Of a DNA stretch of 64,000 nt, positions 48,417 through 59,780 are shown piece by piece. The translations under genes and the position numbers were made by a program. The stretch's first letter is position 1, and each line of letters starts with the position of its first letter. This DNA is from Mantis religiosa (taxonomy: Eukaryota; Arthropoda; Insecta; Mantodea; Mantidae). The stretch lies in contig CM060947.1 of the NCBI GenBank assembly GCA_030765055.1, positions 219,053,271 to 219,117,270 on the forward strand, read 5' to 3'. Below the pieces are notes generated by a model. It saw nothing but the letters and a program-made list of their open reading frames with translations. It was not told where the DNA came from and did not search any database.

Positions 48417-48440
48417 GAGGTTAGGTTAGGTTAGGTTTAG
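48417..48440 (+). repeat. Short interstitial TTAGG run
   Basis: Three and a half consecutive TTAGG units (GGTTAGGTTAGGTTAGGTTT). TTAGG is the ancestral insect telomere repeat. The run is too short to be a telomere and could arise by repair or by chance. Confidence 0.7.
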
Positions 48441-50560
48441 TTTGCACAGCTGCGATACCAAAGCACGCGAGTGAAACGAGCATGCGCTCTTTAACTGTGT
48501 GTAACTGTCCTGCTATTTAACAGAAGTTACATAAAGGTAACCTTCCTTTACGGAAGGTTAGATTTAGTTACTGTATATATTACATATTATTTCATATATT
48601 AAATGAATAAGCTACCAGTCACTACATCAAAGCAAGTGAGCGAACACGGTTTGCGTCCTTTAATGGTGCAATAGTCCTCTATTTAAATAATCTTAGGTTT
48701 GTGATTCGTACTGTTTTATTTCGTATAACGAAACTATCAACAATACATATATTAATTAGCCGTAACGCATTCGATCAGTAACAATTAATTAATTACTTTT
48801 AGTTTTCTGGAAATGGAAGAAGAAACATATCAAAACCTGACAAAACTAGCGGATTTTACTCCTTACCTTAGGTTAGTGCGCATGCGCAATATCCTAAACA
48901 TAGCGTCTCTTACTGTCTGCACGCCATGATTTGGCAACCAAAGAAAGCATGATAAAATGGGATAGTGGCTAGTCTGTAGACTTTCGAAGGGCTAACATCC
49001 ATTCTAAAAACATTCTTCTATCACTTTTTAACACTTCTTTTCTACTGGGATACGAAAACTTGTCCATATATTGGGGTGAATGCAGTAAAGCAAAGATCAG
49101 CAACAGTGCTTACCGCTAAGTTAACAATGCGAGAGTTGATTTACTTAACTAGATTATTTTGTAAATTCTTTATAAGAATCGCCCCAATGATGACAGTTTA
49201 ACGCTTTCAAGCTGTATAGCAAAATGAACTGTAACATATACCATGAGTGTTACTGTTTTCTCGCTCACAAAGAGGCAGGTTCGCGGTTATTGTTGGTACT
49301 ACTGTCAGAGATTGCCTTTCAGTTTTAGTTGCTTTTAAACATGTCGCAATGCAGATTCACGATACAGCACGTGTATTACACAATGTAATGTTTTACTGAC
49401 AATTCCGCTCATAAAGTAAACTAAAACAGAGTACTTCTTTTGTTAATACCAAAAGTACACCTATCTTGTAATCCCAATACACAGTTCCACATTGTGATAT
49501 TATATTTGATAATTTGAAGAAATATCCCAAAATATTGCTATATACATCATGACTATGGACTGCAGAGTTTACAAGTGTTGCCTCGCACATTTGTATACAT
49601 TTAAAATGTCGTTGCTCATACTTTGTTAACAATGGATCAAAGTTAGTAACTTGATTTCATTAAGTGGCATTTTGTACCTATAATTACATTATTATAGCAA
49701 TCGCATTAGTTTTTCTATGTATTTAGTACACAAATAGCACTAATGCACGGAATTGGGCAGTTAATGCTTATTTACAATGCAAGAAGGATTAAACTAACCT
49801 CAATTATAGCCGATGAACAGCAAATGCAATTCTTCCGGTGTCCCAGGAACGTGATATTTCGATCAGCCGTGGAGTTAAGTACTCAAGGAATAAGCTTCTC
49901 TTGTTTTCCAACGATGGACAGGATTAAATCTTCAAACGTCTGAAATAAATCACTGAATCACCAAATCTGTTCCTTTAAGAATGATGCAACCGCGCCAAAT
50001 CGATAACGAAGCCAGCGCTATAATGAGACCTTCGGAATTTTAGTACAACACTACTGCACTTCCTGGCTTTATGCCTGATTTTTATTGAAACTCTTTGCTA
50101 CAAGCCGAAGGTCTCACATATCGCTGCTAAACTAGGCCTCAGTAATATGTTGTTTTTTAAGTATATGTAGACATTATTTAGTGTATAAGGACATCAAATA
50201 TTTCTTTCTCAAATATGCTGGGCTTTTGTAATATTACATTTAATTATTTCTTTTTCTGATACTTAACTAGTAGAAATAGCATTGAAGCGCTCAGTAAACT
50301 GATATCATGGTTTCACAGAAACAATATTTTAACGTCTCTCTGAATACAGAAAGTGTAATTTTAGAAAAAGGTTACAGTTAGTTGCTCAGTTTGTTAACGA
50401 TGCTTTCGGTTACTAGGTTCATATTATCCGGTGTGCTGGATTTCATCCCGAAGGTGTTTTTTTTTTTTTTTTTAACATCATCTCTCGCTTCTAAACACTA
50501 AGAGCCTTCGGGTCTGTACCAGGTTATAGTTCATGATCTTGGATTTGTAGGAAACCTTAC
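48441..50560. other. Gene-free stretch
   Basis: No motif-bearing frame or repeat body was recognised. A T run of about 20 sits near 50457-50473. Confidence 0.5.
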
Positions 50561-50564
50561 GATG

Positions 50565-51015
50565 GCTGAAGCGGTTTCATATGTGGCTCACATTCGGGAG
50601 AACCGGAATCGATTCCAATGGCCGACCTACGTGACATTTAAGGTTTTTCGGGGTCCCCGGGTTGTTTCCAAATTTCCTGTCCCTTCCTTTCATCTCCATT
50701 GTGATATCACATCATATATCATCTGGCGGTCTCTTTCAGGATAAAAGTGTCGATGGCTGTCTCGGCAATGCATGGCTGGATGATAAATATGCTCTTAGTA
50801 AAATTTCCTCCTCTGTTAGGATGGTTCCGATCTCCGAACCCGGTCTGTTGGGGCCGTTTCCGGAAGGTTGGGATGCTGGTTTTACTGACCTGCCGGGGAG
50901 CTTCCAACGCGTAAAGTGTAGGTACCCTGCCCTCTGAACTGTCGTGGCTCCTTGGGACGATCCCTCTGTCTCCTCTTGGCTCATTCTTCCTCCAAGGTTT
51001 TCCCCACTTGGTGAC
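50565..51015 (+). repeat. Family D long tRNA-derived SINE, plus copy
   Basis: The start is a worn tRNA-like body (GATGGCTGAAGCGGTTTCAT, then GGAATCGATTCCAATGG). The family D body follows with GTGATATCACATCATATATC, TCTGGCGGTCTCTTTCAGGA and CCTGCCCTCTGAACTGTCGT. Overlapping minus frames of 111 and 135 codons are present but are not conserved in the other copies. Confidence 0.8.
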
Positions 51016-51364
51016 ATAGGTACAACAGACCAAGTTTGGACCTCCGCAGCATAGTCCAGTCCAGTAGGCAAACTTCAACCAACTGACATATCCAGGCATC
51101 TGTTTATGTGTACATGTAAACAGCATTTTTCAAACACGAAAGTCAAAATAGAGTGAAACTTGGTATTTAATATCAGTGTCTCCCAAAGATGGGACAAAAG
51201 GCTTGAACCTCCCGCTACATAATTATGCTTTACATGGAATATTTTTCAATGCAGTCCTGTGATTTTTTATTTTATGTTATTTATTTTTTGACAAGATAAG
51301 GTAGCTCTATAAACATTCGGAGTGGCTTAAGCACATTCCGTTTTAGTGATCTTACTTTGTATAG

Positions 51365-51705
51365 AAGGGGTGTCCAGAAAGCAAGTTCTGTTTCACTTTA
51401 TCTCCGCTGCAGCACTGCGATCGCAGTTCCGCACATGCGCGGTAGACGCTCTGTATCAAGGAGATCGCTGTCATTGTGAGATCGCTGTCAGCAACGTACG
51501 CTTTGTTGTGCTTGTTTAAAATGTCGGTGTTGATTGAGAATCCCGCCGCTTGTGGTCAAACAATGAAAGCAGATGTTTATTGTGTGACACTTAGGGAATT
51601 GTGTTTCTTCACGACAACGCACGACCACACACTGCAAATGCGACGAAAAACATCCTACAGGGATTTGGCTGGGACGTGTTTGACCACCCCCTTTTTCTTT
51701 TAATT
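51365..51705 (+). pseudogene. Internally deleted mariner copy
   Basis: GGGGTGTCCAGAAAGCAAGT near 51367 looks like a mariner-type terminal repeat start. The frame from 51521 begins MSVLIENPAACGQ, the characteristic N-terminus of one mariner transposase subfamily. Soon after, in another frame, comes FLHDNARPHTANATKNILQG followed by FGWDVFDHP, the second catalytic motif. About 200 residues between them are deleted, and the third catalytic motif and right end are missing. Confidence 0.75.
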
Positions 51706-52167
51706 GCAATGATAAGTATTTTGAACAATTAAGTTCTTTTAACCTTACTCATCAGTGTATATCTACATCATTGATAAAGAATGTCACAGTTTTTAACAGC
51801 AATTAAAAGTATGATCTGAGATTCCATAAACCTAATTTGTTATATATTGTTTAATGCGGTAGTCACTATGTAATATTATTGTACACACTACAGCAAATTA
51901 TGTACCTGAATAACCATCTTAGAAGAGATCTGGTGGGAGTAGAATTGATTTGAAAAAGGTTTACAAGTTTCTAGCTGTAATTGTGCATTGCAAGAAATGA
52001 TTAAAATGTCAGTGTCATCATCATTATATGCCACTTTTACTTTTATTTCTAGTATTCCACTTATTCTTACAATGTCAGCTAGCTAGGACCTAAACACAGT
52101 GTGGCGTGATCTCAAATTAGTAAAGCTTCACAATAAATAATAGGCTATTAATCCTCTTCCTTGTTAA

Positions 52168-52720
52168 CACACACACACACCCACACACACCCACACACCC
52201 ACACACACCCACACACCCACACCCACACACACCCACACACACCCCCTACGCCCACACACACCCACACACACCCACACACACCCACACACCCCTACACACC
52301 CCCACACACCCCCACACCCCCCCACACACCCCCACCCACCCCCACACGCCCACACACCCCCACCCACCCCCACACACCCCCACACACCCCCACACCCCCA
52401 CACACCCCCACACACGCCCACACACCCCCACACACCCCCACACACGCCCACACACCCCCACACACGCCCACACAGCCCCGCACAGCCACACACACCCACA
52501 CACACCCACACCCACCCACACCCCACACCCCACACCCCACACCCCACACCCCACACCCCACACCCCACCACCCACAACCCACAACCCACAACCCACACCC
52601 CACACCCCACAACCCACAACCCGCAACCCGCAACCTGCAACTTGCAACCCCCAACCCACAACCCACAACCCACACACCCACACAACCCACACCCCCACAC
52701 CCCACACCCCACACACACAG
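52168..52720. repeat. CA/CCC-rich minisatellite
   Basis: About 550 bases of degenerate CACACCC units change along their length: CACACACCC at the left, CACACCCC in the middle, CAACCCACAACCCG at the right. Long frames on both strands (up to 213 codons of Thr-His-Pro or Val-Cys-Gly repeats) are artefacts of the repeat. Confidence 0.97.
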
Positions 52721-52722
52721 AT

Positions 52723-52741
52723 TATATATATATATATATAA
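52723..52741. repeat. TA microsatellite
   Basis: A run of about nine TA units directly after the CA/CCC minisatellite. Confidence 0.9.
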
Positions 52742-53416
52742 ACAGTGTCGAGGCCTAATACTTAGTCTTCTGCACTATAGGGTTACCGTTAAAGGCATAT
52801 AGTGTTGAGCACCTCATATATCACAACCCAATTTGGACAAATGCGTTTAGAAAAATAACAAGCTAAAGTGATATTTGCACAGCATTGATGTATTATTCTG
52901 TGGTACATCTGTTCTCAACATGCACTTGCCACCATTTATGAGTACTATTGGTACACAATTTCTGTAATGCTAACCATTTTAAGGGTGATATAACGTAACT
53001 AGCATGACCCACAGAAGTGTTATATGTGACATGAAACTACACTGTTAAGCATCCTCTCTTTGTTCTAAGTTGAATGAAAATGTCAATCTTTGGCATGGAA
53101 AAAAGATGCTTAACCTAATATATGAGCCATCAGTTACATCAGTGATGCGAAGCCACATAATAATTTTGAAAAGTAGATAAAACTGCACATTATTTTGCTA
53201 TATAATGCACTTCTTGTTTCTTTGTAGTGAACACATAAGGGAGTTATGGACTGTTAAAAGAAATAATGGTTACATGTGTGAGCAATTAAATTACATTACT
53301 AAATTATTTTCTATTAACTACTCAAACACATGGTTCCATCACTTTCACTTCTTAACTAAAACTACAAACAGCATTAATAGTTCAGAGTGTAGTCTTTCAT
53401 TGAGTTACTTATGTGA

Positions 53417-54992
53417 CACACATTCAGTTGTATGTAGTGGACTGAGATGTTTACATTATGCAGAGGGCTCCATTTGCCATCTTAGTCAGAACGTATATTA
53501 CTTAAAGTCCCAGGTTAATGTAAGCCATTTATCCAAATAATTGCTGCGCACATTAAGCAAATTATACTTCAGTAAGATAACTACATGAAATAATCTCTTA
53601 TTGGAAGGTACACTGTGCATTAAATTTTATTTTTAAAGCAGCAAATTTTCTTCTTCAGCATTCAACACTGTGCATATGCATGTCATTAAAGCATATAAAA
53701 ATTCAACGCTGTAATATTCTTGTGTTGTGAAGACAAAGTTAAGCTAAGGACAATTTAAATGAACGATGCAGCTTTAATGTAATTATTATTTTTCATAATT
53801 TATTCTGCACTTGTGAATGATAATTCAACCAAAGTGATTAAAAGTATATAAAATAATGCCATTTATGAAATATATGTCACCAGTTGCTGACTCTGACTCA
53901 TGTAGTAATTTGACATTATTAATCTTATATGAATTGATCACACACATTCAGTTGTATGTCATGGACTGAGAAGTTTACATTGTGCAGAAGGCTCCATTTG
54001 CCATCTTAGTCAGAAAGTATATTGCTTAAAGTCCCAGGTTAAAGTAAGCCATTTATCCAAACAATGGCTGTGCACATTAAGCACATTATACTTCAGTCAG
54101 ATAACTACATGAAATAATCTCTTATTTGAAGGTACACTGTGAATTAAATTTTATTTTTAAAGCAGCAAATTTTCTTCTTCAGCATTCATTGCTGTGCATA
54201 TGCTTGTCATTAAAGTATTTAAAAATTCAATGCTGTAATATTCTTGTGTTGTGAAGACAAAGTTAAGCTTAGGACAATTTTAAATAAACGATACAGCATT
54301 AATGTAATTATTATTTTTCATAATTTATTCTGCACTTGTAAATGATAATTCAACCAAAGTGATTAGAAGTATATAAAATAGTGCCATTTATGAAGTTTAT
54401 GTCACCAGTTGCTGACCCTGATTTGTGTAGTAATTTGACATTATTAATCTTATATGAATTGATCAGACACATTCAGTTGTATGTCATGGACTGAGAAGTT
54501 TACATTGTGCAGAAGGCTCCATTTGCCATCTTTGTCAGAAAGTATATTGCTTAAAGTCCCAGGTTAAAGTAAGCCATTTATCCAAACAATGGCTGTGCAC
54601 ATTAAGCACATTATACTTCAGTCAGATAACTACATGAAATAATCTCTTATTGGAAGGTACACTGTGCATTAAATTTTATTTTTAAAGCAGCAAATTTTCT
54701 TCTTCAGCATTCATTGCTGTGCATATGCTTGTCATTAAAGTATTTAAAAATTCAATGCTGTAATATTCTTGTGTTGTGAAGACAAAGTTAAGCTTAGGAC
54801 AATTTTAAATAAACGATACAGCATTAATGTAATTATTATTTTTCATAATTTATTCTGCACTTGTAAATGATAATTCAACCAAAGTGATTAGAAGTATATA
54901 AAATAGTGCCATTTATGAAGTTTATGTCACCAGTTGCTGACCCTGATTTGTGTAGTAATTTGACATTATTAATCTTATATGAATTGATCACA
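53417..54992. repeat. Three tandem units of about 525 bp
   Basis: The string CATTCAGTTGTATGT starts at 53421, 53945 and 54470, giving periods of 524 and 525. The whole unit repeats, including TGTGCAGAAGGCTCCATTTG, GCAAATTTTCTTCTTCAGCA and GTCACCAGTTGCTGAC. Units 2 and 3 are nearly identical, while unit 1 differs from both at many sites. No conserved open frame runs through all three, so this looks like a short satellite-like array. Confidence 0.93.
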
Positions 54993-55560
54993 AATTTCTG
55001 GTTTTTATCTGAATATACTGTAGTATACTTGTGCTCAAAATAATGTATGTACTATTGAGATTTTAAAATTATTATTAAATATAACAGTTAAGAGAGCTGC
55101 TTTGTTGTCATTTAAAGAGATGGTGCCATTTTTTGTACGTAATTGTTGGTGTCCTCATTTAAAATTTATATATACATTACTTTAGTATTTTTTTAAACGT
55201 TTATTCCAGGGTATTTTTCAACATTCTTTGTAAAAGAAATTGCATTACATATAACATTATGGTATCCTTTCCTGTTTTCCTGTATCTACAGAATCATCAT
55301 TTTAGTGTTAAGTTATCTTTATTTTAAGTATTACACTAACAAGCTTGAGGGAAAGGGTATACAGATTCTTGTATAATCTCAACAGCATCTTGAGTGATTT
55401 CACTCTCTCGTTTTTAAAATTGTAATTGTTTTTAAACACAAAACTATCAATTTGCAACAGGAATAAAGATATAATGCTTTGAGGAAGTCAATTATTCATA
55501 TTCATATTTAACAGGAAAAGTTCAAGTGGATTCTTCATATATATTTTTCACAAATTCATT
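54993..55560. other. Gene-free AT-rich stretch
   Basis: Nothing recognisable between the tandem array and the palindromic MITE. Confidence 0.5.
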
Positions 55561-55563
55561 GGA

Positions 55564-55712
55564 CAACTTCTTTCAAAGTCACATCTCGCACCCTGATGAA
55601 TAGTTTACCGCACATTTACTCAGCGTATTTGACGCGTATTATGCTAATATGCGTTAGTTGAAATGCGCGTAAACTATTCATGTGTGGCGAGATGTGATTT
55701 CGAAAGAAGTTG
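55564..55712. mobile_element. Palindromic MITE-like element, 149 bp
   Basis: The left arm CAACTTCTTTCAAAGTCACA continues TCTCGC...ATGAATAGTTTAC. The right arm is its complement (GTAAACTATTCATGTGTGGC, then GAGATGTGATTTCGAAAGAA, GTTG). About 50 bases pair on each side with a few mismatches, and the central 50 bases pair weakly. A target duplication is not clear, so the superfamily is undetermined. Confidence 0.75.
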
Positions 55713-55919
55713 CATTCTATCAGTCACTGTACATGGGAGGGGAAGCGAATGCACCATAGCTCGGTCGCAATAGAAGCATACTACATTACCGGCCGTAGTT
55801 CCCAAGGTCGCCGGGGTCTAAATCTTCAGGAAAGAGCGCCCTATGCTGCTTCAAACTTTACCACGGAGTTGAGCATCTGGTATTAATCTGTGGGTGAAAT
55901 GCTGTGCTCTTATTAGGTT

Positions 55920-56126
55920 TGCTGCAGTATCAAGTAGGCAGTAGGAGTATCAAGCAGGCATTGGAAAAAAAAAAAAAAAAAAAAAACGAGAGACAATGTA
56001 AAATGGAGGATATGAACTGACATAGAAAATTGTAAAAGGTAATCTTATGTACATACTGCAGTGTAAACAAACAATTTAAATGTTGATTAATTATATTAAA
56101 TGTTAATTAACGTCAAGGAGCTCAAA
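55920..56126 (+). repeat. 5' LTR of the Gypsy element
   Basis: It aligns with 59372-59577: TCAAGTAGGCAGTAG, TATCAAGCAGGCATTG, a long A run, ACGAGAGAC, CTTATGTACATACTGCAGTG, and AACGTCAAGGAG near the end. It differs from the 3' LTR at many positions and in the length of the A run, which indicates an old insertion. Confidence 0.85.
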
Positions 56127-56189
56127 GGGTAACATTTGAAATGTAGGAGCCTTGCTCATGGAAGTCATCGGAAAACTCCCAGTCACTAG

Positions 56190-56500
56190 AATTAGCGGCT
56201 AGTTCACCTGCCGAAAGCCATGATAGGGGCCGTGAACACCGGTCATTCGTAACAGATAATAAAACAGATCTGCTGTTTCTTGTTGACATTGGGGCAGACC
56301 TATCAATACTTCCACCAACGAACTGTGATCGAATCAATTATTCGTTTAAACTTTATGCTGCCAATGGAACTAATTCCAACACATGTTCTCAGAACCATAA
56401 CCATGGATTTAGGTTTATGCAGACAATTTCAGTGGCAATTTGTAATTGATAAGGTCAAAAGGGAATATTAGGAGCAGATTTCTTATACGAATTTCATTGT
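56190..56500 (+). pseudogene. Gypsy protease region
   Basis: One frame reads FVTDNKTDLLFLVDIGADLS followed by ILPP, a retroviral-type aspartic protease active site with DIGA where DTGA or DSGA is usual. GILGADFLYEF (about 56466-56496) is the conserved downstream protease motif (ILGxDFL). A stop and frame change lie just before that second motif. Confidence 0.7.
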
Positions 56501-56719
56501 CGATATTCGTAGCAAACAATTAATAGATGGCGTAAACAAACTTACAAGCAAGGGTAAGATTATGTCCATTTCGGAAAAGGAAACCATAGGTACCGCGAAG
56601 AAAAGCGCCATGCACTTTGCCGATTTGTTCAGCTCCTATCCTGAAATAACATCGCCAAACTTAGCACCAGAAAAGATTTCACATAATGTTAAACATTACA
56701 TCAATACCCAAGGATCTTA

Positions 56720-57500
56720 AGTTTATTCTAAAGCAAGACCATTAGCTCCGCATCGGTTAGAGCAAGTGTAACAAGAATTCCAATTTATGCTGGACCATGG
56801 AATGATCAAGCCATCACAGAATGGGATAGTCCTCTTCACAAGGTAAACAAGAAGGATAGATCCCTTCGTCCATGTGGAGACTATGGGAGACTTAATGAAG
56901 AACTGTTCCTGACAGGTATCCTATGCCGAGACTTGACTTTCATCACATCTTGGATGGTACCACGATTTTGTCCAGAATTTATTTATTCAAAGCGTATTTT
57001 AAGATTCCAAGAGCAGAAAGAGACAAGCACAAAACTGCAGTTATCACACCATTTGGACTTTTTGAATTCAATGCTGAGTTTTGGACTTACAAATGTATCA
57101 TCGAAATTTATGAGTTTCATCCATGGATCATCAAATGGGTTAAATTTTGTATTCCCTTACTTGAATGACATTGATTACCTCAAATCAGTTGCAGAACACA
57201 AGCATCACCTACAGGTTATTTTAGAACGGTTGTCGAAGTACGGCCTATGTACCAATATGACTAAATCTGTAATAGCTGCAAAAGGACTTGTATTTCTTGG
57301 GTACTTGATCACACCAAGTGGTTCGAGACCGCTTCCTGAGAAGGTACAAGCAATCAAGGATTATAAATTACCTGAGACCGTGAGAGACTTGCGCACAATC
57401 CTCAGTTTGATAAACTTTTATCGTCACTATCTGCCAAATGCAGCAGAAACTCGAGCAATTCTACACGAATACTTGGAAGGGGCTAAGAAGAATGAGAACA
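56720..57500 (+). pseudogene. Gypsy reverse transcriptase region
   Basis: SPLHKVNKKDRSLRPCGDYG matches the RPCGDYRRLN motif. YPMPRLDFHHILDG and KTAVITPFGLFEFN follow in a second frame. The catalytic Asp before LxxAYxxIP is Tyr here (SRIYLFKAYFKIP). The frame from 56933 gives PYLNDIDYL where YxDD is expected, so a second catalytic Asp is Asn. FLGYLITPSGSRPLPEKVQA and INFYRHYLPNAAE close the thumb region. Two of three catalytic acids are lost. Confidence 0.8.
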
Positions 57501-57519
57501 GAAACATTGACTGGACCGA

Positions 57520-57970
57520 CGAAGCCAAGAAGCAGTTTGGGAAATGTAAAGAAAATGTGATTAATGCTACGCTTTTGACCTTTCCAGTTCCAGATCTTCC
57601 TATAGCTCTTTTCACAGATGCTTCTGATCAGGCTGTTTGAGCAGCATTACATCAGTATGCAGACGCTGATTGGAGACCCATAGCTTTTACTCCAAAAAGC
57701 TCAGCAGTGCGCAGAAGAATTACAGTGCATATGATAGAGAATTGTTTGCAATATATCTAGCGGTGAAACAATTCAGGCACCTCATTGAAGGTAGAGAATT
57801 TACTTTTTTCGGACCATAAACCAGTAACCTATGCATTCCAACAAAAGATTGAGAAGGCATCCCCTCGGCAACTACCGCACCTGCAGTACTTATCGCAGTT
57901 TAAGACTGACGTATGTCACGTCAGTGGCAGAGATAATGTAGCTAGCCGATGCTTTGTCAACACCTAATGA
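57520..57970 (+). pseudogene. Gypsy RNase H region
   Basis: LPIALFTDASDQAV (first Asp) ends at a stop at 57638. NYSAYDRELFAIYLAVKQFR (the Glu) follows in a second frame. SDHKPVTYAFQQKIEKASPR (next Asp) and FKTDVCHVSGRDNVA follow in a third. The last motif, ADALS, is present only in another frame. All expected pieces are there but scattered over frames. Confidence 0.8.
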
Positions 57971-58059
57971 AATTTTAGTAATTGATTTGAAGTTATAGCA
58001 AAACACCAAGAAAATAATGAACTGAATAAGTTACAAGACAATACATCACAAACTCGAAA

Positions 58060-58940
58060 AGTGTCAGGTTCCGAGTACCGGTTGTGGTATGATGTCTCTA
58101 CTAGTAACACTAGCCCTTTCGTTCCAAAGTTTTTTCGCACCAAAGATTTCAGTCAGATTCATGATATGGCACATCCTGGCCTGAAAGCAATCGTCAAAAA
58201 CTTTTTTTGCCAAGTTTATATGGCTAGGAATACAAGAAATGTGCGTAAATGGGCTAAATCTTGAATTAGTTGTCAACAAAATAAAGTGACAAGGTACACT
58301 AAGTCTCCAGTTGGGAACTTGCAGAAACCAGGTGATAGATTGAAAGTCCTTCGTGTGGAAATAATTGAACTCTTGCTACCATCAGAAGGTAATATTTACT
58401 GCCTTACTTGCATTGATCGATTCAGCAATTGGATGGAAGTCATTCCAATGGCCAATATCACCACCCAGTCAGTAGCAAGTTCTTTCTACAGCAATTGGAT
58501 AAGTAGATTTGGAGTTACAGAAGTAATTGTTCCTGACCAAAGGAAACAATTTGAATCAGAATTATGTAGAAACTTAGCAATGCTCTGTGGAGCGAAAGTC
58601 CAACTTACCACTTCTTACCAACCTCAGGCAAGTGGAAAAATAGAACGGCAACATCGCACCCTCAAAGCAGCAATTAGAGCACACAAGAACCCCAGATGGA
58701 CCAAGAGCCTACCAACAGTTCTACTTGGTCTAAGAGCAGCCATTCGAGATGACTATAGCTACTCACTTGCGGAAATGATGTATGGAACCACCATCAGACT
58801 TCCTGGAGTGTTTTTCGAACACTCAATGCAGTTGCCGTGCTATCCAGATACCTTTCTAACCCAACTTCGAGATCACATAAATCATCTCAAGCCCTCTAAA
58901 CCTAGGACTGTGACATCCAGATCTACATGTACTCTTTAAG
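58060..58940 (+). pseudogene. Gypsy integrase region
   Basis: The zinc-binding part has IHDMAHPGLKAIVKN (both His), but the first Cys of the Cys pair is a TGA stop at 58262 (WAKS, stop, ISCQQNK). The frame 58286-58939 holds the core: CIDRFSNWMEV (Asp), VPDQRKQFESEL (Asp) and GKIERQHRTLKAA (Glu), the intact D,D35E triad. MMYGTTIRLPGVFF is the usual downstream GKY/LPG-type motif. A single 217-codon open frame here is the best preserved part of the element. Confidence 0.85.
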
Positions 58941-59290
58941 ACCTCTCTTATAGTTCATATGTGTTCTGGAGGACTGATAAAGTTAAAAAATACCTCGAGT
59001 CACCTTGGGAAGGAGAGTGAAGGAGAGGCAGGACAAATGTTTCACCATCCATACCAGGGGTAAAGATATTAATGTGTCCATTCATTGACTCGAACCTACT
59101 TTTATATTAGTGGATGAAGAAACAGAACAAGATACAGTGAAGAATCTTTATCTTCTACGAAGTTCCCTGTTTCCGTAAAGTAGCATACCAACTAGAACAG
59201 GAAAATACTTCCCGGTCAAGGCTACACGTAGTGGTAGGTTGATCCGATTTCCTACTAGATAGCGGGACAGAATTCAATTCATGACTTCTT
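58940..59290 (+). pseudogene. Gypsy polyprotein C-terminal tail
   Basis: Frame-shifted pieces read YVFWRTDKVKKYLESPWEG, then VKATRSGRLIRFPTR, and end at MTS-stop at 59290. This is the chromodomain-less tail commonly seen after integrase in arthropod Gypsy elements (R-T-D-x-V-K then SGRxIRFP). Confidence 0.6.
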
Positions 59291-59371
59291 AGGTTAGGTT
59301 AATTTTTTATGTATGGTTTATAACAATTTTCATCCACTGTTAACGTAACTTAGTTACTGGCAGGGGAGTAA

Positions 59372-59577
59372 TGTAGCAGTTCAAGTAGGCAGTAGCAGTA
59401 TCAAGCAGGCATTGAAAAAAAAAAAAAACAAAGAAGACGAGAGACGATATAAAATGAAGGACAAGAACTAATACAAAAACTGTAAAAGGTATTCTTATGT
59501 ACATACTGCAGTGCAAATAAATAAATTAATTGTTAATTAATTATATTAAATTTTGATTAACGTCAAGGAGTTAAACT
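59372..59577 (+). repeat. 3' LTR of the Gypsy element
   Basis: It begins TGTAGCAGTTCAAGTAGGCA. It includes the A run at 59416, CTTATGTACATACTGCAGTG, an AATAAA string near 59517, and ends near AACGTCAAGGAGTTAAA. It is the counterpart of 55920-56126. Confidence 0.85.
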
Positions 59578-59780
59578 GATAAATGAAAAATGAAGAACCA
59601 TGTAATATCTTTTAGTTTTAAGTTACGGTATTAACACACCACACGCTGTACGGACTCGCAAGCGTGGCACCCTCTACTACACCTACACGAGAAAGTCCCT
59701 TTTTTAAATAAGGGTTTATTGGACCTTAAAATGTGTGCACTGTCGATACTGAATTTTGGGGTAGAAAACAGTACTTCGCC

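Larger units (their letters stand above)
55920..59577 (+). mobile_element. Gypsy-type LTR retrotransposon, degenerate, no gag
   Basis: Two direct LTRs of about 205 bases enclose pol-like sequence in the order protease, reverse transcriptase, RNase H, integrase, which is the Gypsy (Metaviridae) order. The total is 3.66 kb. Only about 70 bases separate the 5' LTR from the protease region, so gag is missing. A purine tract (GGCAGGGGAG, about 59360-59369) precedes the 3' LTR. Stops and frameshifts are many. No exact target duplication was found at the outer edges. Confidence 0.88.

Noticed and set aside
50719..51126. 135-codon minus frame
   Set aside because: It runs across a family D SINE that is oriented on the plus strand and is not conserved between copies.
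52161..52802. 213-codon Thr-His-Pro-rich frame and long Val-Cys-Gly frames on the other strand
   Set aside because: They are produced by the CA/CCC minisatellite and have no other coding features.
53205..53540. 111-codon frame at the start of the tandem array
   Set aside because: Part of it lies in unit 1 of the 525-bp repeats, the frame is not kept in units 2 and 3, and no motif is recognised.
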